Below the pieces are notes generated by a model that searched no databases, was not told the origin of the DNA, and was given only the letters and a program-made list of their open reading frames with translations. Position numbers and translations under genes: made by a program. This document shows, piece by piece, positions 46,270 through 55,287 of a DNA stretch of 64,000 nt. The stretch covers positions 1 through 64,000 of the forward strand of contig JAIEMN010000008.1 in the NCBI GenBank assembly GCA_019752115.1, in the 5' to 3' direction. The DNA comes from Gemmatimonadaceae bacterium. GTDB lineage: Bacteria > Gemmatimonadota > Gemmatimonadetes > Gemmatimonadales > Gemmatimonadaceae. Position 1 is the first letter of the stretch, and each line of letters opens with the position of its first letter.

Positions 46270-46314
46270 AAAGAAAAAAGTGCGAATCGCTCATCGGTCG
46301 TGAGCAATTCGCAC
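46270..46314 (-). terminator. Intrinsic terminator after dapF
   Basis: GTGCGAATCGCTCA (46280-46293) pairs with TGAGCAATTCGCAC (46301-46314). On the minus strand it is followed by TTTTTTCTTT, so it ends leftward transcription from dapF. Confidence 0.88.
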
Positions 46315-46357
46315 GGTGTGGAGACTCAGGTTTTGTGTTCAGCCTGACTCGCGTGGC

Positions 46358-47194
46358 TCAGCCCAGCTGGTCGATCTGCCCGTGAAAGACGACGCGTCCT
46401 TCGCCCTGGAGCGTGGGCTGAAAGCCCGTAGGGATGGGCGTGAGCCGCACGATGAGGTCGCGCCCGGAACTCGTCCGAATCGTCACCGAGGGGCCCGCGT
46501 CCAGCCCCCAGGTGGCCAGCAGGATGGCCGTCGCGATCGCGCCCGTGCCGCAGGCCTGCGTCTCCCCCTCGACGCCACGCTCGAAGGTCCGGTAGCGCCA
46601 CCGGCCGTCGGGGCGCCGAGACACCCAGTTGACGTTGGCCCCCGCCGAGCCGGTGCTGGGATCCCACCGAAGCCCCGGTCCGCGCCCCTCCAGGTCCACG
46701 GCGTCGGCATCCTCGCACAGAATCACCAGGTGCGGGATCCCTGCCGTCGCGTACCCGATGCGCAGCTCGCCCGGGACCGGGGCGATGGGCATGCGTGGGC
46801 TGATATCGCTGACCGGCTGGAAGTCGATCTCAGGCAGCGCCCCCACTCGGCTGGTGATCAGGCCGGCGCCGGTGGACAGCCGCATCCCGTCGACGCTGCC
46901 GAGGCCGACGGCCGCCGAGAGGGCCGTCGAGCACAGGGTGGCATTGCCGCACAAATCTGCCGGCGTACCATCGCTGTTGAAATAATGGATCTGGACGTCC
47001 GCCCCGTTCGACACTGGCTCGAGAACGACGATGCCGTCCGCGCCTATCCCGTTGTAGCGATTGCAGATCGCTTGAATCGCCTGAGGCTGCGTGACGAGCG
47101 CCCGCGAGACCGTCCGACCGTCGAAGAAGACGAAGTCGTTCCCCGAGCCGGTCATCTTGGTAAACGGCAGACCACACAGATCTTTGATGTCCAC
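46358..47194 (-). CDS. dapF: Diaminopimelate epimerase
   Basis: DapF converts LL- to meso-diaminopimelate for lysine and peptidoglycan. The 278-residue protein has FTKMTGSGNDFV (11-22), catalytic Cys82 in DLCGN and Cys215 in ACGTGA. The segment after the first Cys reads CGNATLC where most enzymes have CGNGxRC, so an Arg is missing there. The start is GTG 47194 with GGGGAG upstream. It is the last minus-strand gene before the terminator and dif. Confidence 0.93.
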   Translation of the reverse strand: MDIKDLCGLPFTKMTGSGNDFVFFDGRTVSRALVTQPQAIQAICNRYNGIGADGIVVLEPVSNGADVQIHYFNSDGTPADLCGNATLCSTALSAAVGLGSVDGMRLSTGAGLITSRVGALPEIDFQPVSDISPRMPIAPVPGELRIGYATAGIPHLVILCEDADAVDLEGRGPGLRWDPSTGSAGANVNWVSRRPDGRWRYRTFERGVEGETQACGTGAIATAILLATWGLDAGPSVTIRTSSGRDLIVRLTPIPTGFQPTLQGEGRVVFHGQIDQLG

Positions 47195-47267
47195 AGCTCC
47201 CCGCTGTCCCCTGAATCTTTATGGATGAGTTCGCTTGAAGCAGTGGGCAGCCGCGACCCGTGCGAGC

Positions 47268-48029
47268 TCAGGCCCGGCCCGTCAGCGCCCACCAGCGGAG
47301 GCGCCAGACCATCCAGATGGCCTCACGCACAATCCGCTTCGACATCTTCGACTCCCCTTCTGTGCGATCGTGGAATACGATCGGGATCTCCGCGATCCGG
47401 AAGCCGCGCTTCCAGGCCCGGAAGCTCATTTCGATCTGAAAGGCGTAGCCGTTCGACCGGACCTGATCGAGCGGAATGGCCTCCAGCACGCGCCGGCGGA
47501 AGCACTTGAACCCCCCGGTCCCGTCACCCAGATGCATCCCGGTGACCGCCCGGGCATAGATGTTCGCCCCGTAGGACAGCATGAGCCGGGTCATCGGCCA
47601 GTTGACGACCGTGACCTTCCCATCGCGGTAGCGCGAGCCGAGGACCAGATCGGCCCCCTGGATCGCCGCCAGAAACTCCGGCAGATGCGCCGGGTCATGG
47701 GAGAAGTCGGCGTCCATCTCGAAGATGTAGTCGTAGTCCCGTTCGAGGGCCCACCCGAAGCCCGCCAGATAGGCGCGGCCCAACCCCTCCTTGCCGGCCC
47801 GGTGCAGCACGTGCACCCGGGGGTCGGCCGCAGCCATCTCGTCGGCCAGGCGGCCGGTGCCGTCGGGGGAGTTGTCGTCGACGACGAGCACCTCGAGCCG
47901 TGGATCCTGCTGCAGGATCAGCGGCACGATGCGGGTGACGTTCTCGCTTTCGTTGTACGTCGGAACGATGACCAGCCCTTTCTCACCGGTCGTCAGCGCC
48001 CCGCGCGGGGGCGTCGCCATGCGCATCAT
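47268..48029 (-). CDS. Polyprenol-phosphate mannose synthase-like glycosyltransferase
   Basis: The 253-residue family 2 glycosyltransferase resembles DPM1 (dolichol- or polyprenol-phosphate mannose synthase): VIVPTYNESENV (about 20-31), VDDNSPDGTG, the metal motif EMDADFSHDP and GSRYRDG. It would transfer a sugar to a lipid carrier at the inner membrane. No membrane helices follow, as in soluble DPM1. The donor sugar cannot be read from sequence. Confidence 0.88.
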   Translation of the reverse strand: MMRMATPPRGALTTGEKGLVIVPTYNESENVTRIVPLILQQDPRLEVLVVDDNSPDGTGRLADEMAAADPRVHVLHRAGKEGLGRAYLAGFGWALERDYDYIFEMDADFSHDPAHLPEFLAAIQGADLVLGSRYRDGKVTVVNWPMTRLMLSYGANIYARAVTGMHLGDGTGGFKCFRRRVLEAIPLDQVRSNGYAFQIEMSFRAWKRGFRIAEIPIVFHDRTEGESKMSKRIVREAIWMVWRLRWWALTGRA

Positions 48030-48039
48030 CGGGCGACCG

Positions 48040-50475
48040 TCAGGCGGCGGCCGCAGCAGCGGCCGGGGTGGCGGGGGGCGTTGGAACAGACCGTCTATCG
48101 AGCATCAGACCAAGAATCCACCAGAGTACAGAGAGGCCAAGCGCCAGCAGTGTAAGCAGTTTGCCGGTTTCATACGGCGCGCTTGTGAAGTACAGCGTCA
48201 CCTTCTTGGCGCCCGTCGGCAGCTCGAGGCCCATGAGGGTGAAGTCTACTCGGGAGACCGGGACCGGCTTGTCGTCCACAGTCGCCGTCCAGCCGGGATA
48301 GAAGTTTTCGGACACCACCAACGCGCTTCCGGCCGGCGCCGGGCCGTCGAGTTCGAGCTCAATGCGTCCGGGCTCATAGCGGCTCGCCGTCACACCGAAC
48401 GGGACCGGCTCCGGGAGCGGCGAGTTCACCGGCTGGGCGGCCACGTTGGCACTCGAGTCAAAGATCGCCACGCGGCGCACGTCGAACAGCGGGTTGAGCA
48501 CCGTGGCCTTGGCGGTCGCATCGTCGAGCTTCACCTTCATCGGCGCGAGCCAGGCCACGGGGTGCTCGCCGGGGAGCTCGTACAGATAGGTCATGGTACC
48601 GGCCGCATTCCGCACCGGACCGGCCACGAGTTTGGCGCCCTGGAACGGAAGCCCCGGCGCGTTGGTGTAGAAGAACCGCGCGTTGACGAGCGACCAGAAG
48701 TTCGGATTGGCAACCGACTGGAAGCCTTCGGTCTTCCCGTATAGCTCCTGATAGCGGCCGAGCTCATTGCCGTGGTAGCCCAGCACGCCGCGAATCTGAT
48801 GGTGCATCAGCGCGTCGCCCAGGACGAACGGATCGTGAGGCGCCATGTTCTCACCGAGCGGAAGTGCAATGACACGGCTCGGTTGCGGCTGCTTCTTGAG
48901 AAACCGGATGATGTCGTCTTCCGCATAGAGCTGGCTCGCCGGCGCGGAGAACGTCCAGTAGTGGCGCTCGATACTCCACAGGTCGAGCGCCACCAAGGCG
49001 GTCAGCAGCCAGCCGGCACGCGCCCCCGTGAGTCGGCCGCGGGCGATCGCGAGCATGAGGCCAGCGGCCACGAAGACCACCGCCGCCGAACGCCAAGCGC
49101 CCAGCACCACGTTCGTGGCATTCGCCTCGATCGCATCACCGCGCGCGTCGCCCAGCAGCGCCATCGCGATATTGGTGAAGCCCCCCGCCGTGGCCATGCC
49201 GGCGACCAGCAGGGCGAACAGCCCCCAGCCGATCGCGTAGCGGGTGGTCCCCTTCCCCGCCAAGACGCGCTCGGCGCCGAACGACGCCAGCACCGCGCAG
49301 GCGAAGGCGGACACATACAGAATGGTGCTCGGGGCCCGGAAGAACTTGCTCCCGGGGACGATGGCGTAGACCAGCTGATAGAACGGCGTGTTGCCCCCCC
49401 ACGCCCACAGCAGCGAGACGATCAGGGCGCCGAGCCAGAACCAGACATGCCCACGGTGCCGGTTGAGGAGGCCGCCCCCGAAGGCAAAGAGCGCGAGGAT
49501 CAGGACGCTGGCCCCGATGTACTCGCTGTGGAAATGGATGCCGTTGCGCCCCCAGTAGTGCTCCAGAATGCCAGAGAACTGGGGGAGGTACATGTTGATC
49601 GTTTCCTCGAGTGGAAACGAAAAGCTGGTGGCGTAGTCGTACCCCTTGCCGCCGGCGCGTGGCGACCAGGCGACGTACTCGCGAACCGGGAGGTACTGGA
49701 TGGCGCCGATGAGGGCACCCAGGACCACCGCCAGCAGGGCGAGTCCGAGCCGCGGGAACCGCGGGGCCTGATCGGCCACCGGACCGTCGTCGGTGGAGAC
49801 GGACGCTGGCCGCAGGGCGAGGAAGAGCGCGTAGGCCCCGCTGGTCAGCAGCAGGTACTGCAGCAGCTGCGGGTGGGGGGAGAGCACGCCCAACCCCACG
49901 ACGACGGCCAGCGCCCCCCAGGCGCCGCGCCGCCCATCGCGGAGGCCGCGGGTCAGGGCCCAGAGGGCCGCGGGCAGCAAGGCGCTGACGAACAGCTTGC
50001 CGTCGTGTCCGGGCGACGCATACGACGCGACCGCGCCGCTCAGGAGATACGCGACCGCACCCACGCAGGCGGCGTGGAACCGCACGCCGGCTGCGCGCAG
50101 AAAGCCGTAGGTAAAGATGCCGGCCAGCATCATGTGGAGCACGAAGCCCCAGGTCATCGCGACGTCCGTCGGCAGGATCAGTCGCAGGAGGAACGTCGGA
50201 TAGAAGATGTCGCCGTGCATGGCCGCGACATACGGCATCCCGCCGAACTGGTAGGGGTTCCAGAGGGGAAAGCCCTGGCCCTCGCGCAGCGAGCGGGCGG
50301 CGAACTCTCGGAACGAGTAGCCCGCGATGTACTGGTCGGAATTCGGATTGACCAGAAAGGCCCCGCCCAACGCGGGCCACGCCAGCAGCAGGGTGGCAAG
50401 TACGCAGACGCCGGCGGCCACCAGAAACGGCTGTTTCGGGGCTGCGGGGGGCGTCGGTGCGTCAGGTCGGGCCAT
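48040..50475 (-). CDS. Polytopic membrane protein, YfhO family
   Basis: The 811-residue protein has about 12 membrane helices in its first 550 residues, with the YfhO-like segments NSDQYIAGYSFREFAA and WNPYQFGGMPYVA, then a large C-terminal soluble domain with ENFYPGWTATVDDKPV, which is typical of the family. YfhO of Bacillus glycosylates lipoteichoic acid using a lipid-linked sugar. It could be the enzyme using the lipid-linked sugar made by the neighbouring DPM1-like protein. ATG 50475 is chosen; a frame from 50607 would overlap the next gene by 91 bases. Confidence 0.85.
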   Translation of the reverse strand: MARPDAPTPPAAPKQPFLVAAGVCVLATLLLAWPALGGAFLVNPNSDQYIAGYSFREFAARSLREGQGFPLWNPYQFGGMPYVAAMHGDIFYPTFLLRLILPTDVAMTWGFVLHMMLAGIFTYGFLRAAGVRFHAACVGAVAYLLSGAVASYASPGHDGKLFVSALLPAALWALTRGLRDGRRGAWGALAVVVGLGVLSPHPQLLQYLLLTSGAYALFLALRPASVSTDDGPVADQAPRFPRLGLALLAVVLGALIGAIQYLPVREYVAWSPRAGGKGYDYATSFSFPLEETINMYLPQFSGILEHYWGRNGIHFHSEYIGASVLILALFAFGGGLLNRHRGHVWFWLGALIVSLLWAWGGNTPFYQLVYAIVPGSKFFRAPSTILYVSAFACAVLASFGAERVLAGKGTTRYAIGWGLFALLVAGMATAGGFTNIAMALLGDARGDAIEANATNVVLGAWRSAAVVFVAAGLMLAIARGRLTGARAGWLLTALVALDLWSIERHYWTFSAPASQLYAEDDIIRFLKKQPQPSRVIALPLGENMAPHDPFVLGDALMHHQIRGVLGYHGNELGRYQELYGKTEGFQSVANPNFWSLVNARFFYTNAPGLPFQGAKLVAGPVRNAAGTMTYLYELPGEHPVAWLAPMKVKLDDATAKATVLNPLFDVRRVAIFDSSANVAAQPVNSPLPEPVPFGVTASRYEPGRIELELDGPAPAGSALVVSENFYPGWTATVDDKPVPVSRVDFTLMGLELPTGAKKVTLYFTSAPYETGKLLTLLALGLSVLWWILGLMLDRRSVPTPPATPAAAAAAA

Positions 50476-50516
50476 GAAGGAGTCGGTGTCGGGAGGCGCG
50501 ACTCCGGGACCGGCGA

Positions 50517-51497
50517 TCAGCCGGGGCGACGGAGCACCGCGCGTTGCCTGGGCGTCAGCAGCAGCAAGCCGATGACCCCGGGCAGAATCTCGAGGATAGT
50601 GATCCATACCCGTGAACTCAGCGCAAGGATCGCTGCGTCACCTTTTCCGGCCATGCCGAGTGCCACGAGCAGCGCGACGAGCGCGGTTTCGCGAAAGCCC
50701 AGTCCACCGGGGGAAAACAGAACCAGATATCCAATGAGATACGAAGCCGTGTAAACTGCGACGAACGCGCTGGGATCGCCACTGACGCCCGGCGTCACGC
50801 CCCGGGAAAAGCACCAGAACGCTGCGCCATATCCCACCCACGAGGCAGCATTGATGGCGGTGGCGGTCCACACGGCGGCCGGTGCGAGATGCTGTTCCGC
50901 GGCCGGCAAGCCGCGCCACGTGGCCAAGCGATCGAGAAGGCGTGGCAGCACGAACGGCAGCGCCGCCACCCCGATCAGGAACAGCGCCGAGGCGACAAGC
51001 GCGACCGGCTGGAGCCCCGGTCGCACGGCGTTGAGCGCCGGTGCCCCCGCGAGCGCCGTAATACCGAACCCGGCGCCGATGTTGAGGAGGGTGCCAAGGA
51101 GCGCCGCACCGGCCGCCGCGATGCCCGAGACGCCTTCATCCTCGGCCATCATCCCCATCGCGCCGACCTGCCACACCTTCCCCGGGATCCACTTCCCGAG
51201 GTTGGCGATCGTCCAGATCTGCACCGCGCGCCCGTACCCGAGCGACCCGCCCCATCCGGCGAGCAGCATGCGCCAGCTTTGCACCAGCGTGGCATGGGTT
51301 GCGAGCACGAGGCCCGAGCCGAGCAGCACGTAGCCCCAGTGAATGGTCAGCTGACGTGCCGAGGCGGCGATCTCCGTCTGCAGGTCGCGCCATTGCGCCG
51401 AGAACCCCCAGGCGAGGGAGACGAACGCGACGGCGAGCAGGGCGAGCCGAAACGCCGGATGTCGCCACCAGGCGATGGACTGCGGCGCGCGGTTCAT
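50517..51497 (-). CDS. UPF0104/LPG-synthase-TM-like integral membrane protein
   Basis: The 326-residue protein has about eight membrane helices and the family's WQVGAMGMMAEDEGVS region and LVLFSPGGLGFRE motif (about 268-280). Related domains form the membrane part of MprF and occur as flippase-like proteins beside glycosyltransferases. The function is unknown. It overlaps the next gene upstream on this strand by 4 bases. Confidence 0.8.
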   Translation of the reverse strand: MNRAPQSIAWWRHPAFRLALLAVAFVSLAWGFSAQWRDLQTEIAASARQLTIHWGYVLLGSGLVLATHATLVQSWRMLLAGWGGSLGYGRAVQIWTIANLGKWIPGKVWQVGAMGMMAEDEGVSGIAAAGAALLGTLLNIGAGFGITALAGAPALNAVRPGLQPVALVASALFLIGVAALPFVLPRLLDRLATWRGLPAAEQHLAPAAVWTATAINAASWVGYGAAFWCFSRGVTPGVSGDPSAFVAVYTASYLIGYLVLFSPGGLGFRETALVALLVALGMAGKGDAAILALSSRVWITILEILPGVIGLLLLTPRQRAVLRRPG

Positions 51498-52690
51498 GAC
51501 GTGGCCTCGGCGTACAGCGCGAGGTAACGCGCAGCCACCGCGTCGGGGGTAAAGCGCGACTGGACAAAGACGCGCCCCTGCAGGCCGGCCTGCACACAGG
51601 CGGCGGGATCGTGCAGCAGACGCGCGAGCGCGGTGGCCAGCGCGGCCCGGTCACCGGCCGTGACCAGCGTCCCGCCATGCTCGGGGCGCACGACATCGAG
51701 CAGCCCGCCTTCCGCATAGGCGACCACGGGGGTGCCGGAGAGTTGGGCCTCCACGGCGACCAAGCCGAGCCCTTCGTTGCGCGAGGGCATCGCCACGACG
51801 GCGGCTTCGCGATAGCGCGCGACCAGCATCGACGGCGTGAGCACGCCGAGCCACGTGAGGCGATCCGTGAGCCCGAGGCGCGCCGCCTGCTGTTCGAGCG
51901 CCGTTCGATCGGGGCCCTCGCCGACAATCGTGAGGCGTTCGGTGGCGAGGCGCGCATCGGCCATCGCCTCCAGCAAGTCGGCGAGCCCCTTCTGCGCATT
52001 CAGGCGGCCGACAAACAACACGCCGTGTCGCGCGTCGTCATCGGCGTGATCGGCGAAGAGGCGGTCGTCCACCGGCATGGGCGCGATCGCAATCTTCGCG
52101 GCCGGGGCGATGCGATGCGCGGCATCTGCCAGCCACGAGGACACCGCGGTCGAGACCCGCGCCGAGGTCAGCACCGCGCGCATGAGCGGATGCGCCACCG
52201 GCTTCTTCTCGGCGAGACGCACGTCCGAGCCGTGCATCGTGATGACGAGCGGCGTCTCGGCGGGGAGTGCTCCCTTGAGCGCGAGTGCCGCCGGAAACCA
52301 CCAGTGCGCATGCACCACGGTGTACGGGTCACCCGCCGTCGCGGCCGCGCGCAGCGCGTGCTGCGTGGCGCGGCGCAGGTGCCACAGCAGTTGCAGCAGC
52401 GCGAAGCGGCCGCTCCAGCTCCCCTGCACCGCTTCCGCCATGGTGCCGGTGTAGGCGAGCGTCATGCGCGCGTCGCTGGCATAGCGCACGCGGTCGATGC
52501 GGACCCCTTCGAGGGTGTCGTGGGGGGCGAGCCCTGGGGCACCGGGGGCGATGATGTCGACGCGCGCGCCAGCGGCCTGCAGTGCTACCGCGAGCCGCAG
52601 CACGAACGAACCGGCGATATCACCGGCCGCGCGAGGCACGTTGTGCGTAACGAAGAGGATACGCGGAGCGGTGCGCCCGGGCGTCCGCAT
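51494..52690 (-). CDS. GT4-type glycosyltransferase
   Basis: The 398-residue GT-B enzyme has ILFVTHNVPRAAGDIAGSF at the start, VITMHGSDV, VLFVGRLNAQKGLADLLEA (about 240-258), and the donor-site MPSRNEGLGLVAVEAQLSGT (about 300-319). It is a cytoplasmic glycosyltransferase for glycolipid or polysaccharide synthesis. The ATG at 52690 is chosen because the Rossmann fold begins there; a longer frame upstream is the mirror of the preceding gene. Its target is unknown. Confidence 0.88.
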   Translation of the reverse strand: MRTPGRTAPRILFVTHNVPRAAGDIAGSFVLRLAVALQAAGARVDIIAPGAPGLAPHDTLEGVRIDRVRYASDARMTLAYTGTMAEAVQGSWSGRFALLQLLWHLRRATQHALRAAATAGDPYTVVHAHWWFPAALALKGALPAETPLVITMHGSDVRLAEKKPVAHPLMRAVLTSARVSTAVSSWLADAAHRIAPAAKIAIAPMPVDDRLFADHADDDARHGVLFVGRLNAQKGLADLLEAMADARLATERLTIVGEGPDRTALEQQAARLGLTDRLTWLGVLTPSMLVARYREAAVVAMPSRNEGLGLVAVEAQLSGTPVVAYAEGGLLDVVRPEHGGTLVTAGDRAALATALARLLHDPAACVQAGLQGRVFVQSRFTPDAVAARYLALYAEATS

Positions 52691-52703
52691 CAGCGTCTCC
52701 GCA

Positions 52704-53726
52704 TCAGCGCGGGTCGACGGTGCCGGCGTCGAGGCTGTCCGCGTCGGCGGCGCGCGTGGCCAGCTCGTCGAGTTCGCGGCGCAGTTCGCGCATCTCGGCG
52801 CGCTGCTGCGCGATCTGCTCGCCGAGCAGCCCCGTGGCAAAGAAGACGGAGCCGAGGAGCAGACACGTCTGGATGAGCGTCCAGACCCAGCGCTGCCCTT
52901 CGCCGGTCGCAGCGAGCCACCCGAGCGCGGTGATGCCGGCGAGGAAGCCCACGCCGAAGAGCGCGGCGCCGAGCATGCCGAAGGCCAGCAACGGCTTCTG
53001 GCCAAAGCGCAGCTCGAACCACACCGCGACCATGTCGAGCACGCCCACCGGAATGCGCGACAGGCCGAACTTGGAGCGGCCGCTGTGTCGCGGGTAGAGC
53101 GGGATCGGGACTTCGGTGACCGTGAAGCCCTGCGCGGCGGCCATGACGATCATGTAGCGGTGGAAGTCGGGGCGCATGGGCAGCGCCGCCATGATCTCCC
53201 GCCGATAGGCCTTCACGTTGTTCAGGTCGCGCACCGGCACGTGAAAGAGTGTGCGACTCAGGCCGTTGTAGATGCGCGATACGAAGGCCTTCTCGTACTT
53301 CCCCTGCTTGTAGCCGGTGACCATGTCCGACTCACCGGCCAGGATGGGCCCCACCAGGCTCGGGATATCTTCCGGCTTGAACTGCAGATCGGCCGGGTAG
53401 AAGACGAGCACCTGCCCCTGGGCGTGGAGATAGCCCGTGCGCAGCGCCTCGGCGATGCCGCGCTGGGCGCGATGGCGCACCGGGCGGAGGAAGTCGAAGC
53501 GCGTGCGGAGCTGCTGCAGCAGCGCCCAGCTGCCGTCGGTCGAGCCATCGTCCACGACCACCACTTCGTAGCGGGCGGACTGCGCGCGGATCATCGCCTC
53601 GCACAGCTCGAGGAAGAGCGCGAGGTTCCCCGCCTCATCCTTGGCGGGGACCAGCACGCTCACGTCGACGAGGGGCGCCTGCGGCTGACGGGGCGTAGTG
53701 CGGAGGGGTCGGGTACTCACGGCCAT
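52704..53726 (-). CDS. Family 2 glycosyltransferase with membrane helices
   Basis: The 340-residue protein has a GT2 domain (about 20-240): SVLVPAKDEAGNLALFLELC, VVVDDGSTDGSW, and FYPADLQFKPEDI as the likely metal motif. Two membrane helices follow (about 250-275 and 285-308), and then a short coiled coil (EMRELRRELDELATRAADAD). The layout resembles ArnC/GtrB enzymes that load a sugar on undecaprenyl phosphate. It begins the glycosyltransferase block (on the minus strand). Confidence 0.88.
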   Translation of the reverse strand: MAVSTRPLRTTPRQPQAPLVDVSVLVPAKDEAGNLALFLELCEAMIRAQSARYEVVVVDDGSTDGSWALLQQLRTRFDFLRPVRHRAQRGIAEALRTGYLHAQGQVLVFYPADLQFKPEDIPSLVGPILAGESDMVTGYKQGKYEKAFVSRIYNGLSRTLFHVPVRDLNNVKAYRREIMAALPMRPDFHRYMIVMAAAQGFTVTEVPIPLYPRHSGRSKFGLSRIPVGVLDMVAVWFELRFGQKPLLAFGMLGAALFGVGFLAGITALGWLAATGEGQRWVWTLIQTCLLLGSVFFATGLLGEQIAQQRAEMRELRRELDELATRAADADSLDAGTVDPR

Positions 53727-53787
53727 GCAGAAGGGTACACGGTCGCGGCGGGCTCCGCGACTGCGGCGCCCGCGCGGACGCCGCCCG

Positions 53788-55287
53788 TCAGACGCGCTTG
53801 CGCATCCGGGCGGGGAGGACGCCCAGCTGGTCGCGATACTTGGCCACCGTACGACGCGCGATGTTGACGCCGGTCTGCTGGAGGATCTCGACGATCGCCT
53901 GGTCGGTCAGCGGGTTCTTGGCGTCCTCGCCGGAGACCAGCTTCTGGATCTGGTCCTTGATCCCGCGGGCGGAGACGTCGTCGCCATCGGCCGTGGAGAG
54001 GCCGGAGGAGAAGAAGAACTTGAGCGGCAGCACGCCCCGTGGCGTCTGGACGAACTTCTCGTTCGTGACGCGGCTGACGGTGCTTTCGTGCATGCCGACG
54101 GCTTCGGCCACTTCGCGCAGGGTGAGCGGGCGCAGCGCCTGCACGCCACGCTCGAAGAAGTCCTTCTGCCGATCGACGATGTAATGCATGACCTTGAGCA
54201 TCGTCTGCCGACGCTGCTCGATGGCCTGAATCATCCAGTTCGCCGAGTTGAGCTTGCTGGCGATGAAATCCTTGCTCTCCGCGTCGTACTTCTTCTTGTC
54301 GCGCGCGATTTCCTGATAGGTGCGCGAGAGCTTGAGGCGCGGCAGATTGCCGTCGTTCAGGAAGATGTGGTAATGCCCTTCGATCTTCTCGACGACGAGG
54401 TCGGGGATGATGTAGTTGTCGCTGCCGGCGCTGAAGCGGAGGCCCGGGCGCGGATCGAGCTTGGCGATTTCGTCGGCGGCGCCCTGCACGTCCTGCGCGG
54501 AAATACCAAAGCGCTTGGAGAGCTCGCTCCACCGATGGGCGATGAGCTCCTCGAACGCCTCTTCCACGAGGCGATACGCGAGCGACTCCCGCTGACCGGC
54601 GGCACGGAGCTGCAGCAGCAGGCATTCGCGCAGATCCCGCGCGCCGACGCCCGGCGGATCGAGATCCTGAATGATCTGCAGCATCTGCAGAATCTCGGCG
54701 TCGGTAAAGACCGGCACCGTGCCGTCGATGTCGCGTTCTTCGGCTTCCTTTTGCAGCAGCTCGTTCACGCCGCGCTGGATTTCTTCCAGCGAGCAGGCGA
54801 GCCAGCCGTCGTCGTTGATGTTCCCGACGAATTCCTCGGCGAGAAACGCCTGACGCGGCGACAGCTCGAGGAGCGAGAGCTGCTCCGTGAGGTGGTCGCC
54901 CAGATCGCGGGAATCGACGGTGACGGGCTCGTACCACTCCCGCTGCTCGTGCTCTTCGCGCTGGCCCCCGGTTTCGAAGCCATCGAGCAGCACGGCTTCC
55001 CAGTCGACGTCGTCGTCGCCCGTCTTCTCGGGCTCGGCGGCGGCTTCCGAGGTGGTTTCCGGCTCGGCCAGATCCTCCGGTTCCGACGACTCCTCCGCAT
55101 CGGGGCTGTCGTCGTCGTCCTCCTCGGGCTCGACGAGCTCGAGGAAGGGATTGGTGAGCAGCTCCTGCTTGAGGTGCTGCTGGAGGTCGAGCAGGGGCAT
55201 GTAGAGCAAATCCATCGCCTGATACAGGCGTGGATTGACCTTGAGCTCCTGTCGGAGTCCGGCGTGTTGCTGGAGACCTGTCTTCAT
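53788..55287 (-). CDS. rpoN: RNA polymerase sigma-54 factor
   Basis: RpoN directs RNA polymerase to -24/-12 promoters that need an enhancer-binding protein. The 499-residue protein has the Gln/Leu-rich activator domain (about 1-50, [18 protein letters not shown]), an acidic linker (about 53-105), a core-binding domain and the RpoN box [10 protein letters not shown] near the C-terminus ([10 protein letters not shown] in most). Its place between lptB and the glycosyltransferases matches the common lptB-rpoN order. It overlaps lptB by ATGA. Confidence 0.96.
   Translation of the reverse strand: MKTGLQQHAGLRQELKVNPRLYQAMDLLYMPLLDLQQHLKQELLTNPFLELVEPEEDDDDSPDAEESSEPEDLAEPETTSEAAAEPEKTGDDDVDWEAVLLDGFETGGQREEHEQREWYEPVTVDSRDLGDHLTEQLSLLELSPRQAFLAEEFVGNINDDGWLACSLEEIQRGVNELLQKEAEERDIDGTVPVFTDAEILQMLQIIQDLDPPGVGARDLRECLLLQLRAAGQRESLAYRLVEEAFEELIAHRWSELSKRFGISAQDVQGAADEIAKLDPRPGLRFSAGSDNYIIPDLVVEKIEGHYHIFLNDGNLPRLKLSRTYQEIARDKKKYDAESKDFIASKLNSANWMIQAIEQRRQTMLKVMHYIVDRQKDFFERGVQALRPLTLREVAEAVGMHESTVSRVTNEKFVQTPRGVLPLKFFFSSGLSTADGDDVSARGIKDQIQKLVSGEDAKNPLTDQAIVEILQQTGVNIARRTVAKYRDQLGVLPARMRKRV

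Noticed and set aside
46049-46303. Open frames of 84 and 69 codons next to dif
   Set aside because: They overlap each other on opposite strands, lack ribosome-binding sites and show no protein-like composition.
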